DNA of 64,000 nt from Pseudoscardovia suis (lineage in GTDB: Bacteria; Actinomycetota; Actinomycetes; Actinomycetales; Bifidobacteriaceae): positions 1 to 64,000 of the forward strand of contig NZ_PGFC01000002.1 of the NCBI RefSeq assembly GCF_002797875.1, written 5' to 3'. Position numbers and translations under genes: made by a program. The notes under the pieces are model-generated. The model saw only the letters and a program-made list of their open reading frames with translations. It was not told the origin of the DNA and did no database searches. Shown one piece after another: positions 53,517-62,657 of this stretch. Position 1 is the first letter of the stretch; the number at the start of each line of letters is the position of its first letter.

Positions 53517-55235
53517 ATGAAAGCTTCAACCATGAAGAAGACATGGGCTGCGCTTGTGGCGCTCATCGCCGCTGTGGCGATGTCCCTGGTGGGCGTTGTG
53601 TCTGCAAACGCGGCATCAACCGCGAGCATTACGCTCAAGTCCACCACGAGCTTGGAGAATCGCACGTTCGAAGCGTGGGAACCGATTACGGTCTCGGCGG
53701 TGAATGGGGACTCCTATACGCTGGATATTGATTCCACGTATCTGTCTACGGTCACGAAAGCTGCTGTTGCAGCTGGCTTGACCACTGATGGCAGCACGGC
53801 GGTCACTGCCTCTTCGTCGAAGGAAGATGTGCTCTCTGCCGTGTCTTACCTTGGCGAGAAAGGCACGGACGCTGATAAGCGCACGTTCGCTGAGAAGCTG
53901 CTCGCTCAACTCACGGCGGATTCCAAGCCCGCCACCATTACCACCAAAGCAGGTGACTTCGTTCTGTCTGCTGATAAGCTGTCGCAGACCGCATCGAATC
54001 TGACGTATGGCTGGTATCTGGTCAATGAGACTACCGCCGATGATCCGACTGCTCCCTCGACGACGGCGAACAATTCCCCCGTGTCGTTGGTCATGACGAC
54101 CCCGGCGACTGGCGATGTGACCATTGATGTCAAGTCCACCAGCCCTGAGTCCCACAAGAATATCGTGGATGCCGATTACAGCAATCAGCGCAAGGCCGAG
54201 ACCGTCAACGAAAACGAAGACGTCACCTATCAGCTCACGTTCTTCGTGCCGTCCGAATGGGCGACCCAGTATTCCAATAATGGCTTCTGGTTCACGATGA
54301 ACGATACCCTGAGCTCCAATCTGACCTTCGGCGCTGTCAAGGACGTCAAGGTCGGTTCCTCTTTCGACTCCACCACTGGCGACACCGATTTCAGTGCTGA
54401 CAAGGGTCTGTACGCGGCGCCTACAGCCACGACCGTTACCAATGGCGATGGCACCACCACCTACACGTGGGCTTTCGGTGATTCCACCGGCGCCAACACG
54501 AAGAACAACAAGCTCAACCTCAACCTGGCCGGCAAGTGGGTCAAGTTGTATTACACCGCTCAGGTCAAGTCCGGCACTGCGGAAAAGACCGGTGTCGTCA
54601 ACGGCTATGACGTGACCTACCAGCACAATCCGAACAGCGTGGCCGGCGGCGAGAAGACCCCGACGGAGCATGCCTATGTCTACACGTTCAACATCAATGT
54701 GCTCAAGGTTGATGGCAGCGACGACAAGACTGCTCTTCCGGGTGCGCAGTTCGAGGTCTATGCAGATGAGAGCCTGAAGACCAAGCTCAACTTCGTGACG
54801 ACCGATGCCACCGTGACCAAGGCGACGGCCGGCACCTACTATTACGTGCCCGCTGCTACCGGTACGTCCACCTCCACCGTTGAAGTTGACAGCACTGGCA
54901 AGCTGAACCTGCGCGGTCTGAAGGCGACTGCGGATGGCACCAACTACTGGCTTAAGGAAGTCAAGGCGCCCGAAGGCTACCGTCTCTCCAGCACTCCCAT
55001 CAAGGTGACTGCTACAGCTGAGGGCTTCAACAAGGGCACGTCCAGCACGAAGACTGATTTCGCTGATCAGACCATCAGCTACGTGGTGAATGACACTGCT
55101 GATGGCACCGTCACAGTGAAGAACTACAAGGGCTTCCTGCCGAGCACTGGTGCTGCCGGCATCGTCGGCATCGTTATTGCGGGCATCGCCCTTATCGCGG
55201 GTGGCGCGTTGATTCTGCGTCGCCAGCGCGCATAA
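53517..55235 (+). CDS. Backbone pilin of locus A (LPXTG, Cna-B domains)
   Basis: Predicted 572-residue major pilin. The signal peptide is residues 1-32 (cleavage near ANA-AST). Sortase substrates' features follow: a D-type N-terminal domain, a central domain with ENEDVTYQLTFFVPSEW, and a C-terminal Cna-B-like domain with INVLKVDGSDDKTALPGAQFEVY and the E-box YWLKEVKAPEGYRL, whose Glu supports an isopeptide bond. The end is FLPSTG, then a helix and RRQRA. No clear YPK pilin motif is seen; the polymerising Lys is not assigned. No homopolymer lies in its 5' end. AGAAAGGAAC precedes ATG 53517. It is followed by a terminator and then sortase C. Confidence 0.93.
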   Translation: MKASTMKKTWAALVALIAAVAMSLVGVVSANAASTASITLKSTTSLENRTFEAWEPITVSAVNGDSYTLDIDSTYLSTVTKAAVAAGLTTDGSTAVTASSSKEDVLSAVSYLGEKGTDADKRTFAEKLLAQLTADSKPATITTKAGDFVLSADKLSQTASNLTYGWYLVNETTADDPTAPSTTANNSPVSLVMTTPATGDVTIDVKSTSPESHKNIVDADYSNQRKAETVNENEDVTYQLTFFVPSEWATQYSNNGFWFTMNDTLSSNLTFGAVKDVKVGSSFDSTTGDTDFSADKGLYAAPTATTVTNGDGTTTYTWAFGDSTGANTKNNKLNLNLAGKWVKLYYTAQVKSGTAEKTGVVNGYDVTYQHNPNSVAGGEKTPTEHAYVYTFNINVLKVDGSDDKTALPGAQFEVYADESLKTKLNFVTTDATVTKATAGTYYYVPAATGTSTSTVEVDSTGKLNLRGLKATADGTNYWLKEVKAPEGYRLSSTPIKVTATAEGFNKGTSSTKTDFADQTISYVVNDTADGTVTVKNYKGFLPSTGAAGIVGIVIAGIALIAGGALILRRQRA

Positions 55236-55269
55236 GTGTTCTGCACTGCAGAGCGCTATCTGTGAACCA

Positions 55270-55303
55270 GGGGAGCACCATGGCAGTGGTGCTCCCCTCA
55301 TTT
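55270..55303 (+). terminator. Terminator between backbone pilin and sortase, locus A
   Basis: GGGGAGCACCA (55270-55280) pairs perfectly with TGGTGCTCCCC (55287-55297) around TGGCAG and is followed by TCATTTTT. It lies 35 bp after the pilin stop and 57 bp before the sortase start, so sortase expression would depend on read-through or a separate promoter. Confidence 0.85.
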
Positions 55304-55359
55304 TTCAGACATTGATATCTTCTCTTCTGCCGGGAAGTTCACATAGGAGGCAATAGGCG

Positions 55360-56244
55360 ATGAAAGACAAGGAAAGGGCCGTGAAGACCGCACGGAAGAG
55401 CCACCTCGCGGCAACTATCTTCGCCGTGCTGGTGATGATCAGCGGCGTCTGCCTCCTCATGTATCCGATAGTGATGCAATATCGTTCGGCTCATGTGCAA
55501 GAGATGCGCGTGGGTGACTACGATTCGACGGTTCTGTCTATGCAACAGCAGCAGCGCAATGATTTGCTTGCACGCGCACAGGATTACAACACGCGCCTAC
55601 GCCTGGGGCAGACACCGGTTTCCAATCTTGACGACAATTCCTTTGAACAAGACACAGACTACATGTCGCAACTGTCGGTAGGCGGCATGGTCGGAAGCAT
55701 CTCGATTCCCAAGATCTCTGTTGTGCTTCCGATATATCACGGCACTTCGTCAGCCACTTTGAGCGCTGGCGTTGGGCATCTGTATGGATCCTCCCTTCCC
55801 ATCGGAGGCAAAGGCACCAATTCCGTGCTCGCCGGCCACCGTGGGCTTCCCAATGCCTTGATTTTCACTCGCTTGGATGAGCTTGGGGCGGGGGACACGT
55901 TCTCCATAACTGTGCTGGGCGAGACTCATACATATCAAGTGGATGCTACGTGGGTCGTGGAGCCTGATGACACGTCGCATTTCACCATCGACTCTAGCCA
56001 GGATTATGTGACTCTCTTGACCTGCACGCCATACGGCGTGAACACTCAGCGGCTGCTGGTGCGTGGCGTGCGTGTCACAGTTCCAGTCGCAGCGCAGAAA
56101 GACACGGGCGTCTACCCGGTGGGTGTGTATTCGATGATGATTGCCGCCATTGTGGCCGTCATAGGGATCGTCATCATTTCGCTATGGCGTCGCCGCACAG
56201 AGTTGTCTCACGCAAATCAACTTCATGCCGCGCATCGCGGGTAG
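55360..56244 (+). CDS. Class C pilin-polymerising sortase, locus A
   Basis: Predicted 294-residue membrane enzyme. Helices lie at about residues 18-38 and 258-278. The catalytic triad is visible: His in VLAGHRGLPNAL, Cys in VTLLTCTPYGVNTQRLLVRG and the following Arg. SISIPKISVVLPIYHGTS is the usual strand before the active site. Class C sortases carry a lid with DPF/W over the Cys; the matching place here reads LDDNSFEQD, without the Pro. AGGAGG (55345-55350) precedes ATG 55360. It would join the LPSTG backbone subunits into a pilus and attach the LPNTG tip protein. Confidence 0.93.
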   Translation: MKDKERAVKTARKSHLAATIFAVLVMISGVCLLMYPIVMQYRSAHVQEMRVGDYDSTVLSMQQQQRNDLLARAQDYNTRLRLGQTPVSNLDDNSFEQDTDYMSQLSVGGMVGSISIPKISVVLPIYHGTSSATLSAGVGHLYGSSLPIGGKGTNSVLAGHRGLPNALIFTRLDELGAGDTFSITVLGETHTYQVDATWVVEPDDTSHFTIDSSQDYVTLLTCTPYGVNTQRLLVRGVRVTVPVAAQKDTGVYPVGVYSMMIAAIVAVIGIVIISLWRRRTELSHANQLHAAHRG

Positions 56245-56338
56245 CGCCAGTAGTGCCAGAGGGTGTGGGGAATCCGCGCAGAACTGGGGGTGCGAGGTCG
56301 CGGTTGGCGCGGGTGTTCGACGTGCGTTCATTATCAAG

Positions 56339-57129
56339 AATGGGAATTCGCGGGCAAATGACACTACGCCCACCAGTGGCGTAGCGGGAACCGGCACACC
56401 CGGGTGGTGCATGCCCCAAGAGAGCGATTCGGATTTGTTGCTGAGCAGTGACGCCGACTAGACAACGGACGATGGCGTCGCTACTTACGTGGGTGGCAAT
56501 ATGTATATCGGCCAATCCACTGGTGCCACGAGCTTATTCATCTAGCAATGCAATCAACGGCTCTTATGCTGTGTATTTCACGGATGCGGAGGGCAGCACC
56601 CTTTGCCGCAAGCGACGGCTACAAGCATGACTCTGACGTGAATGTCATCGTCGATGCCCGCATCCTTGGCACGGTTTCATGGCAGAAGGTCGATGCCGCC
56701 AGCGCGGATCCGTTGGGCGGATCTGAATGGGCGCTCACCTACACGCCGGATTCCACGGGCGCCGCATCGGTCACATACACCGTGTCGGACGCGGACGGTA
56801 CTGCTACGTGTACCGCTTCGGCAGAGGTGCTGTGTGATGAAGATAACACCAAGGGTTCGTTCAAACTGACAGGACTCCAAGGAGGCGCATATACACTTGT
56901 CGAATCCAAGGCTCCCGACGGTTACGTCATTGACAAGACGCCGCATGCTTTTACGATTAGCGCGGCACACCAGACCATCGTTGTTGGTAGTATTGATAAC
57001 GAAAAGGCGGTGACGGCGCTTCCGCTGACCGGCAGCGCATGGACGCCACGGAATGTGGCGCTCCTCGGTCTTGGCTTACTGGGGGTTTCGATAGTAAGAT
57101 TTGCCATGCGACACCGTAGGCGGAGGTGA
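56339..57129 (+). pseudogene. Decayed tip pilin of locus B (paralogue of the locus A tip protein)
   Basis: Pieces of a tip pilin related to the 50419 gene. NDTTPTSGVAGTGTPGWC near 56361-56414 matches the locus A start GGTGTPAGTPGWC, then an in-frame TAG at 56459 and another at 56543 interrupt it (TTDDGVATYVGGNMYIGQST between). The long adhesin region is missing. YAVYFTDAEGSTL then continues in another frame as AASDGYKHDSDVNVIVDARI-LGTVSW, matching YFTDEEGNNLAASDSYKYDS in locus A across a one-base frameshift at about 56603. The C-terminal part is intact: E-box YTLVESKAPDGYVI, then ALPLTG, a helix and RHRRRR. The C-terminal 190 codons could still be translated from 56548, but without a signal peptide. 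Confidence 0.85.
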
Positions 57130-57511
57130 TGTGACGCTTAGGGGAACTGGACGGAATGTTGGCAATCCGGCACAGTTAGGCAGTGCGCGACGGTTACTAT
57201 ATGGTGATGGCTACCGTATGGTAATTGTTGCCACGCGGTGCTTGCGACTGTATGGCAATTGTGAACGTTCCGGTGCAGCTCCCCGCCCCTCGGCGGCATC
57301 CGAATGCGGCATTCGTGCAGCATCTGGGCGCCACTGAGACAAGTGAAAGATCTGTATCTCGGGCGTAAGACGTGCCTGCGACACGCTTTTACGCATGAGA
57401 GAGGGATAGACGACGCAAGTCGTCGGGAATGCCGCTTTATTACGATATGTAGTAAGGCAATTGGCGAAAGCCAGCCACTATGGAAGAACAATATGAAGAA
57501 GGAGAGAAGAC
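57130..57511. other. Intergenic region before the locus B backbone pilin
   Basis: Contains direct repeats TATGGTAATTGT (about 57218) and TATGGCAATTGT (about 57250), and a GNRA-capped hairpin GACGAC-GCAA-GTCGTC (57409-57424). Promoter boxes were not assigned with confidence. Confidence 0.35.
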
Positions 57512-59455
57512 ATGAAGGCTTCTTTCAAAAAGGCGATCGCCGCGGCGGCAGCTGCGGTGACTGCATTGTGCGGCATGGCCGTGGGTGTGGGTGCCGCTGC
57601 AGCTGATGACTCCACCCCCCCCCATTACACCGAGTATGCCTCGACGGCATCTGGCAAGCTGACGGTCAACGCGCCGAACGGTACGACAGGCCATACGCTG
57701 ACTGCGTATCTTGTTGCCGCATACAACAAAGACTATGCTGCCTACACTGATACTGATAGTGCTGTTACCAGCGGCACCGCTAAGGCCGGCAATCTCAACA
57801 TCGATACGTTCCGTTACGTTGTGCACGACAGCGACGAGACGGCTATCGAGAATGCTCTTACTACAGCAGGCGTCACCGCTGAAGCCTCTGGCTCGCAAAC
57901 CGCAGCGGAAGAGGGGCTGAAGTCCCTGACTGGAGTTTCTGCTACATCTCCCTACGGCTACGATGTCAATACAAATACTGCCAGCGCACAAGAGCGTAAG
58001 TTCGCTGATGCACTCGCGGCACTGCTGAATGATACAGATACAACCAAGAAGTGGACGCCGAGTATTTCTAAGGACTTGACGCTCGGACAGGAAAACACGC
58101 TCACTCCTGAGGGCCTGTATCTGGTGATTGATACGTATAAGCAGGATGATGATAAGGTCGCTAACAGTACGCAGTCTGTGCCGATGCTCGTGGGAACCAC
58201 GTTCGCCACCCTCACGGTTACCGACGAAAACGATCCTAACAAGAACCTGGGCGTGGGCACCATCGATATGAAGAACACCACGGCTCCCATCACCAAGCAG
58301 GTGGTGGGCAAGGACGGCACGACCCCGAACAACCATCCTTCCTACAATATCGGTGATACCGTGTTCTTCCAGCTGACGACCACGATCCCCGATTTCACGG
58401 GCTATGCTTCTGATCCGACTCTGAAGTCGGCAACGACGCGTCTGTTCAACATCGTGGATACCTTCCAGGATGGCAGCTTCGAGGCTCAGAAAGTTGAGTC
58501 TGTCACGGATAAGACAGCTGTAGATAAGACAACGAATCAACCCCTGGCCCTGAACCCCGGGACGGATTATGATGTGACCGGCGAAAGCACGAATACCCTC
58601 ACCGTCGATTTGAAGAGGCTTGTCAATGGCGCTGCAGGTGCTCAGACCGGTTGGAAGGCTGGCGATGAGATTGTGGTGATTGTGTCCGCCACGCTTGCGA
58701 AGGGCGCCACCACGACCGATTCTCCGAATGTCGATGCCGCCGACAAGACCGGTGCTGATCCCCAGGGTAACTACAACAAGGTGGAGCTGAACTACTCCAA
58801 CAATCCCTCGGATAATTCCAAGATGAACAATGTGCCTGGTCCGACGGTCAACGTGTATTCCTTCAACCTCAACCTGAACAAGGTTGGCCCCGACGGAAAA
58901 TCCCCTGTGTCGGGCGCTGGGTTCACAGTCAAGACTGGTGAAACAACCTATAAGTTCACTAAGCAGACTGATAGCGCCACCGGTAAGGTCACATACGTTG
59001 TCGATAACGTATCAGGGACGACAGATCAAGTTCTTTCTGGCGAAGACGGTACCATCTCCATCAAGGGCCTTGACGCTGGTACCTATACGGTGGAAGAGAC
59101 CAAAGTGCCGAGCGGCTACTTCTCTGGCGCTCGTCCGACGTTTACGGTGACGATTGCTGACACTTCCTATCAGAACGATAAGACCAACAATGCTCCTAAA
59201 GGCACTGCAGATGGGGCGGGTGATGATTGGCTGACCGGGCTGACGTACACCACATTCACCCCGGATTTCTTCAATCTGGTAACGCAGGATAACGCTGACA
59301 AGGATGGCTTCACTGTGAAGAACGTCAAGTCCGTCACCCAGCTGCCGAAGACCGGTGCTGCTGGCATTGCGTTCTTCAGCTTCATCGGTCTGGCTCTTAT
59401 CGCCGCGGCGGCATTCTTCGCCATCCGCGCACGCAAGGCAGCCAAGATCGCCTGA
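57512..59455 (+). CDS. Backbone pilin of locus B, phase-variable and ON here (C9 in frame)
   Basis: Predicted 647-residue major pilin. The signal peptide is residues 1-32 (cleavage near AAA-ADD). Immediately after it the C9 tract encodes STPPHY in frame. The mature part has an N-terminal domain, central Cna-B-like domains (VDTFQDGSFEAQKVESV), and a C-terminal domain with LNLNKVGPDGKSPVSGAGFTV and the E-box YTVEETKVPSGY. It ends with the sorting signal QLPKTG, a helix and RARKAAKIA. AAGGAGAG precedes ATG 57512. It is related to the locus A backbone pilin but longer. With the tip gene beside it decayed, this locus probably makes a pilus of backbone subunits alone or borrows the locus A tip. Confidence 0.92.
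   Translation: MKASFKKAIAAAAAAVTALCGMAVGVGAAAADDSTPPHYTEYASTASGKLTVNAPNGTTGHTLTAYLVAAYNKDYAAYTDTDSAVTSGTAKAGNLNIDTFRYVVHDSDETAIENALTTAGVTAEASGSQTAAEEGLKSLTGVSATSPYGYDVNTNTASAQERKFADALAALLNDTDTTKKWTPSISKDLTLGQENTLTPEGLYLVIDTYKQDDDKVANSTQSVPMLVGTTFATLTVTDENDPNKNLGVGTIDMKNTTAPITKQVVGKDGTTPNNHPSYNIGDTVFFQLTTTIPDFTGYASDPTLKSATTRLFNIVDTFQDGSFEAQKVESVTDKTAVDKTTNQPLALNPGTDYDVTGESTNTLTVDLKRLVNGAAGAQTGWKAGDEIVVIVSATLAKGATTTDSPNVDAADKTGADPQGNYNKVELNYSNNPSDNSKMNNVPGPTVNVYSFNLNLNKVGPDGKSPVSGAGFTVKTGETTYKFTKQTDSATGKVTYVVDNVSGTTDQVLSGEDGTISIKGLDAGTYTVEETKVPSGYFSGARPTFTVTIADTSYQNDKTNNAPKGTADGAGDDWLTGLTYTTFTPDFFNLVTQDNADKDGFTVKNVKSVTQLPKTGAAGIAFFSFIGLALIAAAAFFAIRARKAAKIA
57615..57623 (+). repeat. C9 homopolymer in the locus B pilin, in-frame state
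   Basis: Nine consecutive C at codons 35-38. Gain or loss of one base would shift the frame just after the signal peptide and silence the pilin; the present length keeps the 647-residue frame open. Confidence 0.88.
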
Positions 59456-59570
59456 ATCGAGACTGACGCATTGTGCTAGTTCCTCGTGCTCGTCACGTGG
59501 TGCTATTCGCACGATGCCGGTCTCACGACGCGCACATGTGGTTGACGCAACCTAGTTGCGCAACCTACCC

Positions 59571-59632
59571 TGACCCCGTGGGCAGAAACGCGGACCTCGA
59601 GCCCGCCGCTCTGCACACGGGGTCATTTCTTG
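59571..59632 (+). terminator. Terminator between backbone pilin and sortase, locus B
   Basis: TGACCCCGTG (59571-59580) pairs with CACGGGGTCA (59616-59625), with an inner GCAGA/TCTGC pairing, and TTTCTTG follows. It is placed as in locus A, between the LPKTG pilin and its sortase. Confidence 0.7.
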
Positions 59633-59708
59633 AATCGTCCAGTGCTTTAAGAAACAGAAGAATCTCAGAAATTTCAGTAAGCTCAGGAACCTGAGGAACC
59701 GAGGAACC

Positions 59709-60770
59709 ATGGCTGCGAAACATTCACCCAAGGCGGCACGCCCAACGCGGGACGCGAGCCGTTTCACCGCCACTCCCTCCACCATGCCCGAGCTTTTTGA
59801 CGCTGGCTTCACCGAGCGCATGCGTGCGCAGCGCTCCGCCAAGCGTCAGGCGACTTTCTTCACTGCCGTCGCACTCGTGCTGTTCATCGTGGGCTGCACG
59901 GTGATCGGTTACCCTTACGTGCTGCAATTCATCGACCATCAGCGCCAGGCGCAGATCGCCGCGGAGGTCAAGAAAGACGTAGCCGATTGGCCCTACCCGC
60001 AGGCCGAGGACGCGCTTGCCGCCGCGAGAGCTTATAACACTGTGCTTGCTTCGAACGGTCAGCCTACGATTGGCGAGACAATTGACCCGTTCACCGCGGA
60101 ATCCGGCCAATCCTCCACGAATGATGACTCCGATTCTGCCTCCGCCCAAGATGCCACATACATGGGCCTGCTCAATGCTTCCAACGACGGCATCATGGGA
60201 TCCATCGTGATTCCCAAAATCTCCGTGAATCTTCCCATCTACCATGGCACGAGCGCCGACTCCCTCAACCGTGGTTCCGGCCATCTCTACGGCACGTCGC
60301 TGCCAGTGGGCGGTGACAGCACGCATGCCGTGCTCACCGGTCATCGCGGCATGGTGAGCGCCCTCATGTTTACTCGTCTCGATGAGATGGTAATCGGCGA
60401 TGATTTTTACATCAACGTGATGGGCGAGACGCTTGCCTACGAAGTGGACTCCATTCGCGTGATTCTGCCCACCGAGGGCAGCCAGTACCTGCGTATCCGC
60501 TCCGGTGAGGATCGCGTCACCCTCATGACGTGCACGCCCTATGGTGTGAACACGCACCGCCTGCTCGTTTCCGGCCATCGGGTCTCCATGCCGGAACCGG
60601 CTCCGTACCCTGAGGAGGCGCGCGGCGATTACCGGCTGGTGGCATGGTCGGTGGGTGCTGTGTGCGCCGTGGTGGTGATTTTCAGTTTCGCTATCATCCA
60701 CCGCCGTCATCGCTTCCTGCCGGCGCATCACCGTGCGACTGCGGCAGCCAGCGCCAATGGCAGCGCGTAG
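59709..60770 (+). CDS. Class C pilin-polymerising sortase, locus B
   Basis: Predicted 353-residue membrane enzyme with a longer N-terminal tail than the locus A sortase. Helices lie at about residues 54-75 and 310-330. The lid motif is present as TIDPFTAE, and the catalytic His (VLTGHRGMVSAL), Cys (VTLMTCTPYGVNTHRLLVSG) and Arg are intact. GSIVIPKISVNLPIYHGTS matches the locus A enzyme closely. It would polymerise the LPKTG pilin. GAGGAACC precedes ATG 59709, within a short run of GGAACC repeats. Its 3' end overlaps the convergent membrane protein gene by 43 bp. Confidence 0.94.
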   Translation: MAAKHSPKAARPTRDASRFTATPSTMPELFDAGFTERMRAQRSAKRQATFFTAVALVLFIVGCTVIGYPYVLQFIDHQRQAQIAAEVKKDVADWPYPQAEDALAAARAYNTVLASNGQPTIGETIDPFTAESGQSSTNDDSDSASAQDATYMGLLNASNDGIMGSIVIPKISVNLPIYHGTSADSLNRGSGHLYGTSLPVGGDSTHAVLTGHRGMVSALMFTRLDEMVIGDDFYINVMGETLAYEVDSIRVILPTEGSQYLRIRSGEDRVTLMTCTPYGVNTHRLLVSGHRVSMPEPAPYPEEARGDYRLVAWSVGAVCAVVVIFSFAIIHRRHRFLPAHHRATAAASANGSA

Positions 60771-62638
60771 ACGCTGGCTACGAGGTAGCGGGGGAGCACA
60801 ATAGCCGCGGCAGCGAGCGTGGCGAGAGTGACGAACGCGGGCACGAGCATCACAAGCCCCAGCCCGTTGCGACGGCGCAGGCAGTAGGCGGCGCAGATGA
60901 GAGGAATCCACGTGGTGAAGGTCGCCTTGATGAACAACACGGGTGTGTAATGCTCCAGCCATGCATACGCGGTGTCGAAACTGTCGGCGATGCGCGCTGC
61001 CCAGGCGGGGCGGTAGGAGCTGCGCATGAGGGCTTGCACACGGGCGAGGCTATCGGCGGTCGTATCGCCGGTCTGCCAGCATAGATAGGCTTCAGAGCCT
61101 ATGGCGGACGGGCTGGTGGAGGCGGCGGGCAGATTGTTGCGGTAGCTCACGAAGGATTCATCCGCCTGCGTGGTGGTGTCAGGATACAAGAGCGGCAGGG
61201 CGGTGGCACCCCATGATATGAAGAAAACACCGGGATTGCGAAGCATGGTGGCGGCATACCAGCGCAGGAAACGCCATTTGGCGGCAGATGGGGCATTGCT
61301 GACCCAGCTGTCTTTCGTCGCGTCGGCGCGGTACGGGTCATACACAGTGCCTAGATTGTGTGCATCCGTGAACACATCGCTCACGGTTTGCCAATCTTCG
61401 TCGCTCATCTCGTCACCATGCCATGCAATGTAGAGCGCTGTCTGCTGAGTAATGATGCTCATCGTTTCTTTGCTGGGGCCGGGCTGCACGCCCATCGCAG
61501 GGAGTGCGACGTGCTGCCAGACTCCGCCCACCAGGGCAAGCGCTGCACACAGCATTGCGATTGCGCGCGTGAAGGCATGCGGCTGGCGTTGATCTCGCCG
61601 CGACCACCACCATATGTATGCGATCAACACAATGCAACTGATGACGGCAATGTAGAGACCGGTTTTCTTGGTAAGCATCATGAGGCATGTCACCACGCCG
61701 AATGCGCCGACAAAACGCCACGAGGCGAATGCCGCGCCTCGCGTGCGGGCGGCTTCGGCGAGGCAGAGCAGGAACAGCAGGTATGGCCAGGCGAATAGCA
61801 TGTCTTTCGCCATCGTCTGGGCGAAAAGGGGTATTGCGGGGTAGAGGGCGGCGAAAATCAGTGTGAAGCGTTGCAGGGTGCGCGGCAGGCCGGCATTGTG
61901 CATCCAGCGGATGCACAATGCAAACGTGCACGCAGTGCAGGCCATTTGTATGAATTCATACAGCAACAGCGACCATGCGAAGGAACCGAGCGCCTTGCCG
62001 AGCTGCCAGAATGCGCCGAATACGAGTGTGTCAAACCATGGGTGCTGGTCCGTGCGGCTCGCCAATCCGTAGAACTCCAACAGTTGCCATTGGGTGTCTG
62101 GATCCAGGTTGCCGGGGAATCTCAGCAGCAGGTATGGCGACCAGCATATGCAGATAATCGCAACATGGGCGGCAAACGGGTGGGATGCTCTGGTGGGTTG
62201 GCGCTTCTCGCGACTGGTGTCGGTTGATGTGGGCTGCGACTGTTTGAATGAACGGTCAAGTGAACAAAAAACAACATGAAGCGATAGATATAGCACGGCG
62301 ATAATCGCTAATGTCCATAATCCGGTGACCGGCCAATATGCGGAGTGCATATGCCATGTGTCGCCCGCGCTGAACACGCGGTGCACGTAATCGCCCCATG
62401 CAATCGGCAAAGCTATGGCGATGGAGGTGACCAGCGCCCATGTGTCGCATCGCGTCGAGCGTGCAGTGGCTGCAGCGGCGGTAGGGGTCATCGGGGCTGC
62501 AGGAGTGTTGCGGGCGTCATTAGAGTTGTTGAGCGATATGTGTTCGAAAACATGTTCAGATTGTTCACAGGTGTTTATGGCTTGAGTGTTCATATGTGTG
62601 TTTGTGTGCATATTGCGAACATCCATTGCCTGCGCCAT
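60728..62638 (-). CDS. Polytopic membrane protein, DUF6020-like
   Basis: Predicted 636-residue protein with a hydrophilic N-terminal tail of about 60 residues and about 12 helices. It resembles the large DUF6020-type membrane proteins common in bifidobacteria and other actinobacteria: WSPYLLLRFPGNLDPDTQWQ, then DQHPWFDTLVFGAFW and FAQTMAKDMLFAWPYLL. The layout of a large extracytoplasmic loop after early helices recalls lipid-linked-sugar glycosyltransferases, but no catalytic motif is certain. The start is uncertain: ATGs at 62638, 62626 and 62611 are in frame, and the frame stays open to 62776 inside the upstream gene. It follows the next membrane protein gene by about 20 bp and probably shares its transcript. 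Confidence 0.75.
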   Translation of the reverse strand: MAQAMDVRNMHTNTHMNTQAINTCEQSEHVFEHISLNNSNDARNTPAAPMTPTAAAATARSTRCDTWALVTSIAIALPIAWGDYVHRVFSAGDTWHMHSAYWPVTGLWTLAIIAVLYLSLHVVFCSLDRSFKQSQPTSTDTSREKRQPTRASHPFAAHVAIICICWSPYLLLRFPGNLDPDTQWQLLEFYGLASRTDQHPWFDTLVFGAFWQLGKALGSFAWSLLLYEFIQMACTACTFALCIRWMHNAGLPRTLQRFTLIFAALYPAIPLFAQTMAKDMLFAWPYLLFLLCLAEAARTRGAAFASWRFVGAFGVVTCLMMLTKKTGLYIAVISCIVLIAYIWWWSRRDQRQPHAFTRAIAMLCAALALVGGVWQHVALPAMGVQPGPSKETMSIITQQTALYIAWHGDEMSDEDWQTVSDVFTDAHNLGTVYDPYRADATKDSWVSNAPSAAKWRFLRWYAATMLRNPGVFFISWGATALPLLYPDTTTQADESFVSYRNNLPAASTSPSAIGSEAYLCWQTGDTTADSLARVQALMRSSYRPAWAARIADSFDTAYAWLEHYTPVLFIKATFTTWIPLICAAYCLRRRNGLGLVMLVPAFVTLATLAAAAIVLPRYLVASVYALPLALAAAVAR

Positions 62639-62657
62639 CCGTCTACATGCCAGTCCG

